From DAORHV01 sp964434575 (GTDB lineage Bacteria > Patescibacteriota > Gracilibacteria > Peribacterales > Peribacteraceae), in assembly GCA_964434575.1 (NCBI GenBank), contig CAYSWB010000006.1:16016-80015 (forward strand): a stretch of 64,000 bases of DNA, in the 5' to 3' direction. Numbering within the stretch: position 1 is the first letter of the stretch; every line of letters begins with the position of its first letter. Positions 16,511-25,653 of the stretch are shown one piece after another. Under the pieces are notes generated by a model. The model saw nothing but the letters and a program-made list of their open reading frames with translations. It was not told the origin of the DNA and searched no databases. Position numbers and translations under genes: made by a program.

Positions 16511-18241
16511 TCACGTTCGGTCCGGTCCGGCCGCGTCATCGCGCGTCAACTGCATGGTTCCCGTTCCGTCCGGGATATACAGCGATGGATTGGATTTGCT
16601 GTCGAATTCGTAATCAAACACGTCTCCGAACGTCGTGGGCTTCGCGGGAACGCCGCGAACCATCACCGCCGCGCGCGACGGCTGCATGGCATCCACCCGC
16701 ACCGGAACGCTTCGTTTGAGCTGCAGGACATCGGACAGGAAATCGCCGGAATGCTTGGCATTCAGTCTGGACCAGCCGACTTGGCCGTACTCGGATTTGC
16801 CAAGGGCAATGGGCTTGGGATCCGATCCAAGTCCGGTATACAGCCCTCGGATGAAGTCCGCGTTGTAACACGAGCTCAGAAGAAGGATATCTTTTTTTGC
16901 GGGGTCATCGCCGCTGCCAAGTTGCGGGAATTTCCCCGCACGCTCGCGGAACGCATCAATCATTTCCTGCAAAGTGACCTTGATGGCGCCGCTGTCGGCA
17001 ACCACCCCGTTGGCAAGCGTTCCCTCGGAAAAATACAGAGCATCAGGACCGCCGTGACCCTCAAAAAGGAACGTCGACGGCGGCGCGGACGTACGGATAC
17101 GGTCCAGGAAACGGGATTTCGCTTGAGCGAGTCCTTCCGCGGTGTTTTCCGGCCGCAAGAACTCATACGAGCCGTTGCCCTGCTGCTGCAGCCGGATCGC
17201 TTCCTGCGTGGCCTCCTTTCCGTACCTGTATACGCTTCCCGCTTCCGACTCCCAGGATGCGTAGTATGCGTTCTCATACGGTTTGCCGTTTTCGCCCCTG
17301 GTATCTCTGATGCGCTCCACGTGCACGGCATGCACCACGTTCCTTCCGGCAAAAATCGCAATACCCTTGTACTTTTCGCGCGTGGCGACCAGCCTAAGAA
17401 CCTGCTCGCGCACCGTGCGTTCATCGGCTTGCTGGCCGGCAAAAAACAGGTTGCGGGCCACGATGCAGCGCACTTGGATCTTCCAGCGGGCTTCCTGCCC
17501 GGCCGCCTTGGGCGGCAAGGGAAGCTTGGACCAGTCGATCCATTCTTCCTTCACGTCATCCACGTCGCGCAGGGCAGGGTCCGCCAACAGCGCGTCGACG
17601 CTCGCCGGCATGTCCGCGGACGACGTGTTGGACATGGACTCGGTGATCAATACTTTGGCCCACTTGGCGTTCTTTTGTTTGCGCTCCGCCATGGTCAGCA
17701 ACCGGTCGCGTCGTTCGGGACTCAGCACTCCGGGCGGGAACCTTCCGATGAGCGCATCGGCTTTGCCCCTGTCGGCCAGGCCGTATGCGGCTGTTTCAAG
17801 CAGTCGAAAGGCATGGGGTGACGACCGGAATGAAAAATAGCGCTCAAAGGCAAGTTCGGGGAATTGCTCCGCGAGAGCGGCCATCAGACCGACTCCGCCC
17901 TGGCAATCCATGATCCTGGCGGCCGCGTTGAAACACACATATGCCTTGTCAGCGTTGCGCGATACAGCCATTGGCCGGAAATGCGTCAGGACCTCTTCGT
18001 CAGTCCACCGGGAGATGTCATTTGCATCCTCCGGAGATTGGCGGCTCCCGGCCCTCTTGCGCACCTCTTGGAGCTGATCGGCGCCCATTGCATCCAGTTT
18101 TTTTTGCGCCTCATCGATCTTCGTCCGGAACGCATTCGTTTCATCGGGTTGCCCGGACGGCACATCGGCGCCGTCGCGCTTTTCCTTCGCTTCGCGCTCG
18201 TCGTTTTTGGGCCTGACGGGTACCGGTTCCTCCTGCGGCAT
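16511..18241 (-). CDS. Probable clan CD (caspase-like fold) cysteine peptidase
   Basis: 576 residues from MPQEEPVPVRP. The N-terminal ~380 residues are charged and helical with no known motif. The C-terminal part shows the two blocks that define clan CD: hydrophobic strand plus His-Gly (STFLFEGHGG, His396) and hydrophobic strand plus Ser-Cys (DILLLSSCYNADF, Cys458). Spacing and order are right for a His/Cys dyad. No signal peptide with this start. An in-frame extension to 18466 would add a hydrophobic stretch (about LILLINLHFG to VALAVNFYG), making it membrane-bound; the shorter start is preferred because TGG-TAGAAT lies 11 bases upstream of it. Substrate unknown. Confidence 0.6.
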   Translation of the reverse strand: MPQEEPVPVRPKNDEREAKEKRDGADVPSGQPDETNAFRTKIDEAQKKLDAMGADQLQEVRKRAGSRQSPEDANDISRWTDEEVLTHFRPMAVSRNADKAYVCFNAAARIMDCQGGVGLMAALAEQFPELAFERYFSFRSSPHAFRLLETAAYGLADRGKADALIGRFPPGVLSPERRDRLLTMAERKQKNAKWAKVLITESMSNTSSADMPASVDALLADPALRDVDDVKEEWIDWSKLPLPPKAAGQEARWKIQVRCIVARNLFFAGQQADERTVREQVLRLVATREKYKGIAIFAGRNVVHAVHVERIRDTRGENGKPYENAYYASWESEAGSVYRYGKEATQEAIRLQQQGNGSYEFLRPENTAEGLAQAKSRFLDRIRTSAPPSTFLFEGHGGPDALYFSEGTLANGVVADSGAIKVTLQEMIDAFRERAGKFPQLGSGDDPAKKDILLLSSCYNADFIRGLYTGLGSDPKPIALGKSEYGQVGWSRLNAKHSGDFLSDVLQLKRSVPVRVDAMQPSRAAVMVRGVPAKPTTFGDVFDYEFDSKSNPSLYIPDGTGTMQLTRDDAAGPDRT

Positions 18242-18503
18242 AGAATCTTCCCATTCTACCAGAACGCCGTAAAAATTCACAGCCAGAGCCACGATCGGAG
18301 CCAGGAAAACGGGCGGCGCGGAAGTATTGCCAAAATGCAGGTTTATCAACAGAATAAGCGGGCTCCGATTGTTCTTTGACCTCGTGGAACCTCGTATTCC
18401 GTAGAAACCGGCGACGGCAAGCTCCTCTTGCCTGGAGCCGCACCGCTTTCGGAAGAGAGAGACCACGAGAGAGAAACCGAAGGTTTCGCTTTCGTGAGAG
18501 TAA

Positions 18504-18579
18504 GCCGACGTAGCTCAGTTGGTAGAGCAACGGTATCGTAAACCGTGGGTCACCGGTTCAATTCCGGTCGTCGGCTCCA
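18504..18579 (+). tRNA. tRNA-Thr (anticodon CGT)
   Basis: 76 bases forming a full cloverleaf: acceptor GCCGACG/CGTCGGC, D-arm with AGCTCAGTTGGTAGAGC, anticodon stem ACGGT/ACCGT around loop ATCGTAA (anticodon CGT, reads ACG), T-arm ACCGG TTCAATT CCGGT. The CCA end is encoded (18577-18579). Confidence 0.97.
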
Positions 18580-18665
18580 TTTTTCCATCGACAACAACAC
18601 GCGGCCCTCGCGCACGCTTGGAATTTTCGTGCATTCCGCGACGATTTGATTAGAGTCGTGCCCTC

Positions 18666-19013
18666 ATGCCGCCCGAATTCGGCGAATTTCCCGGCCAGAT
18701 CATGGTGCCCGAACTCGGCAATCGCCCGGGCTTCTCGGAGAACATGCACCAGGTCATCCTGCACAACGTGCTCGGCGGCGCGCAGATGATCCGAGCCCGC
18801 ATCGGCGGGGTCATCCGGTTCTTCCGGTTGCCAAAGCCCGAGCAGATCATGGATTTCGTCTCCATCCGCGACGTCGGCAAGCGCATGCGCGGCGGTATCG
18901 CAGCCGAAGTGCATGTGCTCATTCCGGAAGTGGCCACTACCGACGTGGAGCCCGAAGAAGCGGCCAACTCCTATTACTACCGGGTCTTCGTCCACCTATT
19001 CTCCGGCGACTAG
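18666..19013 (+). CDS. Conserved-looking small protein, function unknown
   Basis: 115 residues, no signal peptide or membrane helix. Mixed alpha/beta composition with a basic centre (MIRARIGGVIRFFRLPKPEQ) and an acidic C-terminal part ending YYYRVFVHLFSGD. A -10-like TAGAGT lies 9 bases before the ATG. Its 3' end overlaps the end of the convergent DUF5667-like gene by 4 bases. Codon use is like its neighbours. I recognise no family. Confidence 0.6.
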   Translation: MPPEFGEFPGQIMVPELGNRPGFSENMHQVILHNVLGGAQMIRARIGGVIRFFRLPKPEQIMDFVSIRDVGKRMRGGIAAEVHVLIPEVATTDVEPEEAANSYYYRVFVHLFSGD

Positions 19014-19762
19014 CGGCCGGAGGTAACGATGACGGCGTGCGCCTGGGCGCGGGCGCGCAAAGCGAGCTCGAACGCGTCGGCATGCTTGCCGTCCTTCGCG
19101 TTGGCGTTGGCGGCGGCCAGCGCGTCTTCGGCAACCGAAAGCCGAAGGTCTCCGGCGGCACCGTGCAGTCGCGAATCCACGGTGTCTTGTGCATCGCGAA
19201 TCGCCACCGCTGCGGCGGTCATGGCGCGTTCGGCCGCGGCTTGCAGATCGGCTCCGGCACGTCCGCCGATCAGCGCGCGGGTGGCGCGAACGGAGACCGT
19301 GCCCAGCTGCTCCTGCGCCTTGGCGATGCCGGCCAACAGGGGCGCGGACGTTTCGGCGGGCAAGCGCTGGAACATGGCGGCGTAGGCGTTGAGTCCGGAG
19401 GCATACACCGACGCGGCGACGGCGCCCGCTTCGGCGTGTTCCAGCGCGAGCTTATCGATGCCGGCAACCGCCTCGTTGGAGCGGTCCATGAATGCCTTGG
19501 CCAGCGTGGAGGCGGACGTCACGTCCAGGCGCCTCGTCGAGGCCAAGGAAGCCGCTTCACGCAGGCGCTCCTGGGCCTGGGCCACGGCGGCGTTGGTACG
19601 GGCGGGCAACGTGAACGCGGCGAACGAGAACGCCGGCTCGTTCACGGACGTCTTCATGCCGTAGAGCATGTCTCCCGGCAACGAAGCGTTCGCGGCGAAC
19701 AGCACCCCGGCGACGGCGAGTGCGGCGACGAAGCCGGCAAGGAAGCGGGCTGCGCGGCGCAT
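19010..19762 (-). CDS. DUF5667-like membrane-anchored helical protein
   Basis: 250 residues from MRRAARFLAGF. One N-terminal membrane helix (about 7-30) is followed by SLPGDMLYGMKTSVNEPAFSF, the hallmark of DUF5667 (Pro-Gly-Asp, Leu-Tyr, Lys, Glu just outside the membrane). The remainder is an Ala-rich helical bundle of about 200 residues. It begins 4 bases after the stop of the SLH protein, completing a three-gene operon of envelope proteins. DUF5667 proteins are envelope proteins of unknown function, often next to sigma/anti-sigma genes elsewhere; none is seen here. Confidence 0.7.
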   Translation of the reverse strand: MRRAARFLAGFVAALAVAGVLFAANASLPGDMLYGMKTSVNEPAFSFAAFTLPARTNAAVAQAQERLREAASLASTRRLDVTSASTLAKAFMDRSNEAVAGIDKLALEHAEAGAVAASVYASGLNAYAAMFQRLPAETSAPLLAGIAKAQEQLGTVSVRATRALIGGRAGADLQAAAERAMTAAAVAIRDAQDTVDSRLHGAAGDLRLSVAEDALAAANANAKDGKHADAFELALRARAQAHAVIVTSGR

Positions 19763-19766
19763 GGAG

Positions 19767-22700
19767 CTAGCGGATGAAGATGCGGGCGCCCACACCCAGG
19801 ATGCCGATGATGGTGCCGAGCATCACGATCGGGAACAGCGGGTTGTCGGGCAGCGCGGCGGCCTGGTGGACCGGGGCGAGACTGCTGGAAGCGGCGCTGG
19901 ACTGGGCGGCCACCGAAGCGGCGGACGACACGGCGGCTGCGCTGGAGACGGAGACGGAACTGACGGCGGCGGAAGACGACGCTTCGGCGCTGCTGGAAGC
20001 GGCGGGAGCCTGGAAGCGGATGTTCTCGCCCCACGGGCAGTCGGCGCGGTAGTTCAGGTTCTTCATGGCGCGCTGGAGCATCACGATCATTTCGGCGCGG
20101 TTGATCGGGTCGGCCGGGCGGGCCAGGGCGTTGTTGTACTGGCCCTGGATGATGCAGCGGTCCGCGGCGGCCTGGATGACTCCCGCGTACCAGGCGTCGT
20201 TGGGCACGTCGCCGAACGTCGGAGCGTCCAGAGTGGACTCGAGTCCATAGAAGCGCACGATCATGGCGGCGGCCTCGGCGCGCGAGATGATCGCGGCCGG
20301 CATGGTGTCGCACGGATGGGTGCCGATGCACTCGCCGTAGCCCTTCATGATGCCCTTGTCGGCGACGATCTCGATGAACGGGAAGAACCAATCGGAGGTC
20401 TTCACGTCGTCGAAGGTCGGCACGGACGGCAGCGTCACGTCCTCATCCTTGCCCAGCTTGGCAAGCACCTTGGCGAACTCGGCGCGGATGGCCGACTCGT
20501 TGCCGCGGAAGCGCTTCTGCGAGGGATCCAGGATGCCCAAGTCCAGGAAGGACCTCACGGCATCCTCGTACCAGATGCCGGGATCAACGTCGGTGTACGG
20601 CGTCAGCGGGGCCGCGCCGTGCAGCAGGTCGTTCTCGTCCACGTAGCAGCGGTCCACCGTGCCGATCTCGTCGGGCGTCAGCTCGCGCTCGGTGAAGTTG
20701 TCATCCGGCAGCTGGCGGCGGGCGATGATGGTGGGCACGTCGTCGGGATCGATGTTGCGGACGGTGTTGCCGTTGCCGCGGTTGTTGCCGCCGTTCGTCT
20801 GTTCCTGGACGACGGTGCATTCCTCGACCGCCGGGCAGGACGACTGGACCGTCACGACGACGGTGCCGCTGCCGGCGATGGTGGAGACCGTGTAGCCCAC
20901 CGGAGCCATCGCCAGGCCGTTGACGTTATTTGCGGTGATGTACACCGAATACGGGATGTTCACCTGGGTGGAGGCGGGCAAGGTGATGGTGACCAGATAG
21001 TTGGCGGCGCTGCCGGTGACGTCCATCTGCGAGTGGGCGCCGGTCATGGTGAGCGGGCTGACCGGGAACGCGGCTCCGGTGCCGATGAGGGTCACGGTGA
21101 TGCTGTTGGGGTTGATGCCGTCGCCGGTGTCCTTCACGCGGAACGTGATGGTGGTGCCGAGCGAGGCGTTGGTGGCGAAACGCGAGGGGTTCTCGCTGTC
21201 CACGAAACACGTGGAGCAGGTGCTGGCGATGGTGAAGGTATACGAGGTGCTGGCGGTATTCGGCGTGGACGCCAGGTCCTGCGTGGAAATGGACACGTCC
21301 ACCACCTGCCCGCCGGAGAAGTTGGACGTGGGGTTGATGGTGACGGTGTAGTCGGCGGAGGTGCCGGTATAGCCGAATTGCGGGCTGGCGCTGGTGTAGG
21401 TGACGCCCTCGACGGTCACGCTGGTGTTGTTGATGTCCACGCCCGCACCGCCGCTGCTGTCCAAGATGTGGAATGAAATGTTCGTGTCTGCGGCGACGTT
21501 GGTCGCGCTCTGGGCAGGAACAAACGTGCTGAAGGTCGGCGCGTCGCTGTCCACGGTGGTGAACGAATAGGACACCGCGCTCATGACGTTGGCCGGGCTG
21601 TGCAGGTCCTGGCCGTTGATGACGACCGAAATGACCTTGTTCTGATCGAAGTTGGCCGCCGGGTTGATGGTGACGGTGTAGTCGGCGGAGGTGCCGGTAT
21701 AGCTGAATTCGGGGTCGGAGGCGTCGTAGGTGATGGTCGAACCGCCGGCCGGGGTGACGGCGACGGTGACGCTGTTGATGTCCACGCCCAAGCCCGGCGT
21801 GACGCCGGCCTGGTTCTTGTAATCCTTGATGTGGAACACGATGTTGCTGTTCACGGCCACCCCGGTCGCGCCGCTGGCCGGAACGCGGCCGTCCACGTAC
21901 GGAGCGTCATCGTCATCTTCGGTGGTGAACTGCCAGAAGGTGGATGCGTCGTTGGGCGTGGGGCTGGCTGCATCGCTGCCCGAAGCGGTGACGGTGTAGA
22001 GCGTGTTGTACGACAGCGTGCCCACGCTGCCGACGGTGACGTTGCAGGAAGCGATGCGGTTGCTGTTGGTGCGGACGCAGCTCGAGAACGTCAGCGGCTT
22101 GCTGGTGCCGGACAATCCGGTGGTCAGCGAGCCCGAGTTAATGCCCGCGCCGGCGTCGTTGAAGGTATACGTGATCCCGGTCGTGACCGACACGTTGGTG
22201 GCGGCGTTGGCCGGGCTCAAGCTGGTGAAGGTCGGATCGGTGCTGTCGTCGGACAGGTTCAGGGTCAGGTTTTCCACGGCGTCCAAGACGTCCGAACCGT
22301 TGCCGCCGTTCTCGGCCATGTTGGTGTCGATGGTGCTGCCGAGCGTGAAGGTGTAGCGCATGTTGTACGAGCCGCTGGCGGCCAGCACTTTCCAGTACAG
22401 CTTGCCGAACGTGCGGTCCGCCGGTGCGGCGCCGGTGTTCACCGGAGAGGTGCCGGACGGGTCGTAACCGGTCAGAACGACCTGATTTCCCGAGATGGTG
22501 TTGGACGGGTACGACGGGAAAATCGGGTGCGTCTGAACGGACGTTGCCGACGTGGTGCAGCCCGAACCCGTGTAGGGAGCGAGGTAGGTGGGGTTGTACG
22601 GGATGATGACGTCGATCGAGTTGGCGTCCAGGCCGTCCGTCTGCACGCGGAAATCGGTGCGGAAACAGCGGCCGACGTAGAACGTGGAGCCGCCGTCGGA

Positions 22701-22898
22701 GGTCACGATCTTCAGGATCTGTCCGGCCGCGGCGTTGGCCAGACGGATTTCACCCGAGAAGCTGGCCGCGCCGATGATCAGCATGATGGCCAGGGTGCCT
22801 CCCCACAGCGTCATCTTGCGCATCGCGGTCATGCCGGAAGCCCCGGCCTTGGCGGCGGAGCGACGCTTTGCCGATGCGGAAGAGCGCTTAGGAGTCAC
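19767..22898 (-). CDS. Cohesin-like / Ig-repeat / SLH surface scaffold protein
   Basis: 1043 residues from a GTG that overlaps the end of the dockerin gene by 11 bases (ATG at residue 23 is the alternative). Order: membrane or signal helix about 30-50; cohesin-like beta domain about 57-220 (opening AGQILKIVTSDG, with YNPTYLAPYTG and FGKLYWKVLAASG at the places cohesins have their ydP.lL and l..l.Fkv strands); about four Big_5-type Ig domains (225-690) with repeated TSLSPANAATNVSV-like openings; a Glu/Asp-rich linker; three SLH domains (about 768-815, 828-885, 894-945; YTDVDPGIWYEDAV, TFDDVKTSDWFFPFI, TFGDVPNDAWYAGVI); a Ser/Ala linker; and a C-terminal helix. Probably a surface scaffold bound to wall polymer through SLH. 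Confidence 0.75.
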   Translation of the reverse strand: MTPKRSSASAKRRSAAKAGASGMTAMRKMTLWGGTLAIMLIIGAASFSGEIRLANAAAGQILKIVTSDGGSTFYVGRCFRTDFRVQTDGLDANSIDVIIPYNPTYLAPYTGSGCTTSATSVQTHPIFPSYPSNTISGNQVVLTGYDPSGTSPVNTGAAPADRTFGKLYWKVLAASGSYNMRYTFTLGSTIDTNMAENGGNGSDVLDAVENLTLNLSDDSTDPTFTSLSPANAATNVSVTTGITYTFNDAGAGINSGSLTTGLSGTSKPLTFSSCVRTNSNRIASCNVTVGSVGTLSYNTLYTVTASGSDAASPTPNDASTFWQFTTEDDDDAPYVDGRVPASGATGVAVNSNIVFHIKDYKNQAGVTPGLGVDINSVTVAVTPAGGSTITYDASDPEFSYTGTSADYTVTINPAANFDQNKVISVVINGQDLHSPANVMSAVSYSFTTVDSDAPTFSTFVPAQSATNVAADTNISFHILDSSGGAGVDINNTSVTVEGVTYTSASPQFGYTGTSADYTVTINPTSNFSGGQVVDVSISTQDLASTPNTASTSYTFTIASTCSTCFVDSENPSRFATNASLGTTITFRVKDTGDGINPNSITVTLIGTGAAFPVSPLTMTGAHSQMDVTGSAANYLVTITLPASTQVNIPYSVYITANNVNGLAMAPVGYTVSTIAGSGTVVVTVQSSCPAVEECTVVQEQTNGGNNRGNGNTVRNIDPDDVPTIIARRQLPDDNFTERELTPDEIGTVDRCYVDENDLLHGAAPLTPYTDVDPGIWYEDAVRSFLDLGILDPSQKRFRGNESAIRAEFAKVLAKLGKDEDVTLPSVPTFDDVKTSDWFFPFIEIVADKGIMKGYGECIGTHPCDTMPAAIISRAEAAAMIVRFYGLESTLDAPTFGDVPNDAWYAGVIQAAADRCIIQGQYNNALARPADPINRAEMIVMLQRAMKNLNYRADCPWGENIRFQAPAASSSAEASSSAAVSSVSVSSAAAVSSAASVAAQSSAASSSLAPVHQAAALPDNPLFPIVMLGTIIGILGVGARIFIR

Positions 22899-23574
22899 CG
22901 GTGACGTTGAGATTGGTTACGGCGTTTGTGAGGTCGATGCCGTTGACGATGCTGTCGCGGTTCAAGTCCAGGCGGGCGCTTCCTCCAAGCAGTCCGGCCA
23001 CGATGAGGGACAGGTCGATGCCGTTCACTTTGTTGTCGCCGTCGGTGCTGTTCACGTCGCCGGACAGGAGTTTGAACGTGCCGCCGTCGGAGAAGTCGAC
23101 GGTGGTGTTGTTGGCGATCGCCACGCTGCTCTTCAGGCGGCGCAGGTGCGAGAAACCCTTGGCGGTGATGTCGTACGTACCGGGCGTCAGCATGAGCGTG
23201 ATGCCGCTGTACGTGCCGCCGGAACCGGTGTTCACGGTGGTGCTGGTGAGCGGCGTGGTGGACCCGATGCTGCGCACTTCCACCGTCAGCAGGGTCGAGT
23301 TGTTGCCGGTGCCGGGAATGCGCTTCTCGGGGATGGCGATGACGTTGATGCTCGTGGAACCCACGACCACCAAACCGACCGTGCTCTGGGCCTGCGTGCT
23401 CAGCAGCGCGGCGAGCATGCCGCCGGACATGAGCAGGAAGCATCCGAGCACCGACAAGCGATGACCGATGTGCAGGTCATGCCAGCCGCGGGCACGGCGC
23501 TTCTTCGAAGCCGGAATCTGACGTTTCTTGATGGGTATTGGTTTGATGAAGACTATGTCTATTTTAGCATACAA
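22888..23574 (-). CDS. Membrane-anchored dockerin-domain protein
   Basis: 228 residues. Basic N-terminus, one helix (about 40-60, ending STQAQS), a small beta domain (about 65-165) resembling CarboxypepD/Ig folds (GTYSGITLMLTPGTYDI), and a C-terminal type I dockerin: two Ca-binding loops, GDVNSTDGDNKVNGIDL (about 172-188) and LDLNRDSIVNGIDL (about 202-215), each followed by a helix. First gene of the operon with the cohesin-like SLH protein, so a dockerin-cohesin pair is likely. The start is uncertain: -10-like TAAAAT lies just inside the frame after the ATG, but no alternative start codon follows before the helix. Confidence 0.75.
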   Translation of the reverse strand: MYAKIDIVFIKPIPIKKRQIPASKKRRARGWHDLHIGHRLSVLGCFLLMSGGMLAALLSTQAQSTVGLVVVGSTSINVIAIPEKRIPGTGNNSTLLTVEVRSIGSTTPLTSTTVNTGSGGTYSGITLMLTPGTYDITAKGFSHLRRLKSSVAIANNTTVDFSDGGTFKLLSGDVNSTDGDNKVNGIDLSLIVAGLLGGSARLDLNRDSIVNGIDLTNAVTNLNVTGDS

Positions 23575-23620
23575 ATGCCCTTTTCGGCAATCCCGGGGTT
23601 GGAGCCCCGTTACGGGCCGT

Positions 23621-24373
23621 TTATTGCTGCAATGCGCCTCCGGCCGGCTTCAGCCGTTCGGCTTTTTGGCGGATGAACGCCGTCATCTCGCCGATGAGTT
23701 TTTCGGTCGTCACGCCGGCCTCGATCAGGCGTCTGGCGCGTTCGCCGCAGCCCGAGCACACGCCTTCGCACAATATGCGGACCTCCTTGCGGAACGCTTC
23801 CTCCGGCGAAGCGGCGGGGCCGTCGTCGTACTCCGGCAGTTCGGCGTGCGCGCTCGCGGCCACGTCCTCATCGGAAGCGTCACCCTCCATGTTGGCCATG
23901 CGGTGCAGGTAGGCATCGAAGCTCTCGCCGTCCAGGTCGTCGGCGCCGGGCAGGTCGGCTTCGGCCATGCGGCGGATGTAGTCGTCGCTCACGCTCCTGC
24001 GCCGCGTCGTGCCGCGACGGCCGGCGCCGTGGCGCGGGTCCAGGCCGGGCTGCCGGCGGGCTTCGCGCCGCTGCTGCTCCGGCGTCGCCTCGCCTCGCTC
24101 ACTCACGTCGGCGGCGAAAATATCGCGCAGGCGGCCGAGCGTTTCCAGCGCGACGATCGCGTCTTGCCGCAGGTCTGCATCGATGGGAAGTTCCTCGATC
24201 ACCTCCGCGGCGGTCGGGCCGTTCACCCGCGAGTCACGGCCGTGCATCAGAAACGCTTGCACGCGATCGCCGAATTCATCCACCGGCACGCGCGCCTCCA
24301 CGCGGCGATAGTCGAGCTCGACCGGAGTCATGGTTTTTTTGCTCGTCGCCGCGGAAGGAAGTCCCTCGGGCAT
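23621..24373 (-). CDS. Unknown protein with C-terminal CxGxCSGCG motif
   Basis: 250 residues, no membrane helix. A helical N-terminal part, a low-complexity Arg/Gly/Gln region (about 98-128) and an acidic middle lead to a C-terminal helical segment carrying ILCEGVCSGCGERARRL, three closely spaced Cys plus Glu/Arg that could bind a metal or cluster. ATG at 24373 with TACAAT (24380-24385) 6 bases upstream, another leaderless candidate. No family recognised. Confidence 0.6.
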   Translation of the reverse strand: MPEGLPSAATSKKTMTPVELDYRRVEARVPVDEFGDRVQAFLMHGRDSRVNGPTAAEVIEELPIDADLRQDAIVALETLGRLRDIFAADVSERGEATPEQQRREARRQPGLDPRHGAGRRGTTRRRSVSDDYIRRMAEADLPGADDLDGESFDAYLHRMANMEGDASDEDVAASAHAELPEYDDGPAASPEEAFRKEVRILCEGVCSGCGERARRLIEAGVTTEKLIGEMTAFIRQKAERLKPAGGALQQ

Positions 24374-24503
24374 GGCTCAATTGTATGCAGCCGCCGAACG
24401 GGAGCGAGAAAATACCCGGGGTGTACCCGGCAAGCGGCTCCTGGAATGGAAAAAAGATCTGATTAACGGATAAAATCATTCCCAATGTCCTCTTTCCTTA
24501 TTA

Positions 24504-24531
24504 TTGACATTCGCTGATAAATACGAATAAT
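24504..24531 (+). promoter_or_regulatory. Promoter of the 370-residue gene
   Basis: Consensus TTGACA (24504-24509), 16-base spacer, AATAAT (24526-24531), in an AT-rich patch. The ATG is 10 bases beyond the -10 box, so the leader is a few bases at most. Confidence 0.65.
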
Positions 24532-24540
24532 GCATAAACT

Positions 24541-25653
24541 ATGAAGATTGAGACATTCGTCCGCGCAAGCGACAGGCAAATCGAGTCGGCCGGCGGCGAC
24601 GCCGAAGCGGCGCAGCGGCGCATGCTGGACTGGCATGCGGAATTCAGCCACAACGATGGCTACCGCATGGCGCTTGGTGATTTCGCAGTCGTGCCGGGAA
24701 AACCGTGGAAGCATCACTTTTCCTCGCTGGCCAGAGGCTTGGATCACGCCACCCCGCTGAATGGCGGCGAAGTGGGAGCATCCACGGCCCGCCGCTCGGT
24801 CAGCACGTCGGAATCGCTGGAAGTCCGCGGCATCGAACTCATCCGGCATCTCAGCGGCGAGCTGTTGCTCGCCTGCATGGAGGCGGATCCGCGCGGCCTG
24901 ATCGACGACAAGGAGCGGGCCCGCAGGGTGCTGATGGAGGACCGCCAATTCGCGCCCACGGGCTACCTGGCCGTGGCGGACATCGCCATGGTGGGCGAAA
25001 AAACCGCGGAATTCGACATTACGCAGGTCGGAGACGTGTTCGTGGCCTTGGACACCGGCGGCCGCGTCCCGCACGTCCTACAGGGCTCCCTGCAAGAGCG
25101 CGCCCATGCCGGCGAGGTCATTCTGGGTGAAGAAAAGCAGATCGACCTGTTCAAAGGCGAGCTGAAGACGTGGATTTCGACCCAATACCCGCACGTCAGC
25201 GACCAGTTCTTCTACGATCTCATCTTCAACGGGACCTTCCGCCCGCAGTTCACGCCCCAAGGCGTGGGCGACGTGGAGGCGTTCAAGGCGATCGTGACCG
25301 CCGAGCTGCGCCAGTACGCCTGTACCAAGTACGCGGCACAAGGCCTGACGGACGACATCTTCGACCGCATGATCGAGAAGGGCATGACGCCCTGGCAGCA
25401 GTTGGTCGCGCAGAACAATCCGGCGGCCGGTCCGTTCTGGTATCCGGCGCTGGACCCCGTGGGAGACACGCCGGAGCAGGGCGTCCACCGGGTGCGTTTC
25501 CACATAGACAACGTGCTGCAAGGCACCCCGGTGCGCCTGACCATGTGGACCGACGGTTCTGTGCCGGCGGCGCCGGCGGGCATCGCCATCGGCAACCTCA
25601 AAGGCCTGAACGCCTACGGCGAACAGACGCGTCTGGAACTCCAACTCGGCTAA
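24541..25653 (+). CDS. Unknown 370-residue cytoplasmic protein
   Basis: No signal or membrane helix. The middle has GYLAVADIAMVGEKTAEFDITQVGDVFVALD, which faintly recalls the strand pair with the Gly-Asp metal site of PP2C phosphatases, and an earlier LDHATPLNGGEVGAST is also compatible; the similarity is too weak to assign. The C-terminal half is helical, ending in a beta-rich part. Strong TTGACA promoter upstream. Its stop overlaps by 4 bases the end of the convergent gene at 25650. Confidence 0.6.
   Translation: MKIETFVRASDRQIESAGGDAEAAQRRMLDWHAEFSHNDGYRMALGDFAVVPGKPWKHHFSSLARGLDHATPLNGGEVGASTARRSVSTSESLEVRGIELIRHLSGELLLACMEADPRGLIDDKERARRVLMEDRQFAPTGYLAVADIAMVGEKTAEFDITQVGDVFVALDTGGRVPHVLQGSLQERAHAGEVILGEEKQIDLFKGELKTWISTQYPHVSDQFFYDLIFNGTFRPQFTPQGVGDVEAFKAIVTAELRQYACTKYAAQGLTDDIFDRMIEKGMTPWQQLVAQNNPAAGPFWYPALDPVGDTPEQGVHRVRFHIDNVLQGTPVRLTMWTDGSVPAAPAGIAIGNLKGLNAYGEQTRLELQLG

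Noticed and set aside
19668..22904. 602- and 434-residue plus-strand frames
   Set aside because: Antisense to the SLH/Ig protein whose domains are clear.
24541..25653. PP2C-type phosphatase
   Set aside because: A Val-Gly-Asp strand pair is suggestive, but the other metal-binding Asp motifs of the family are not seen.
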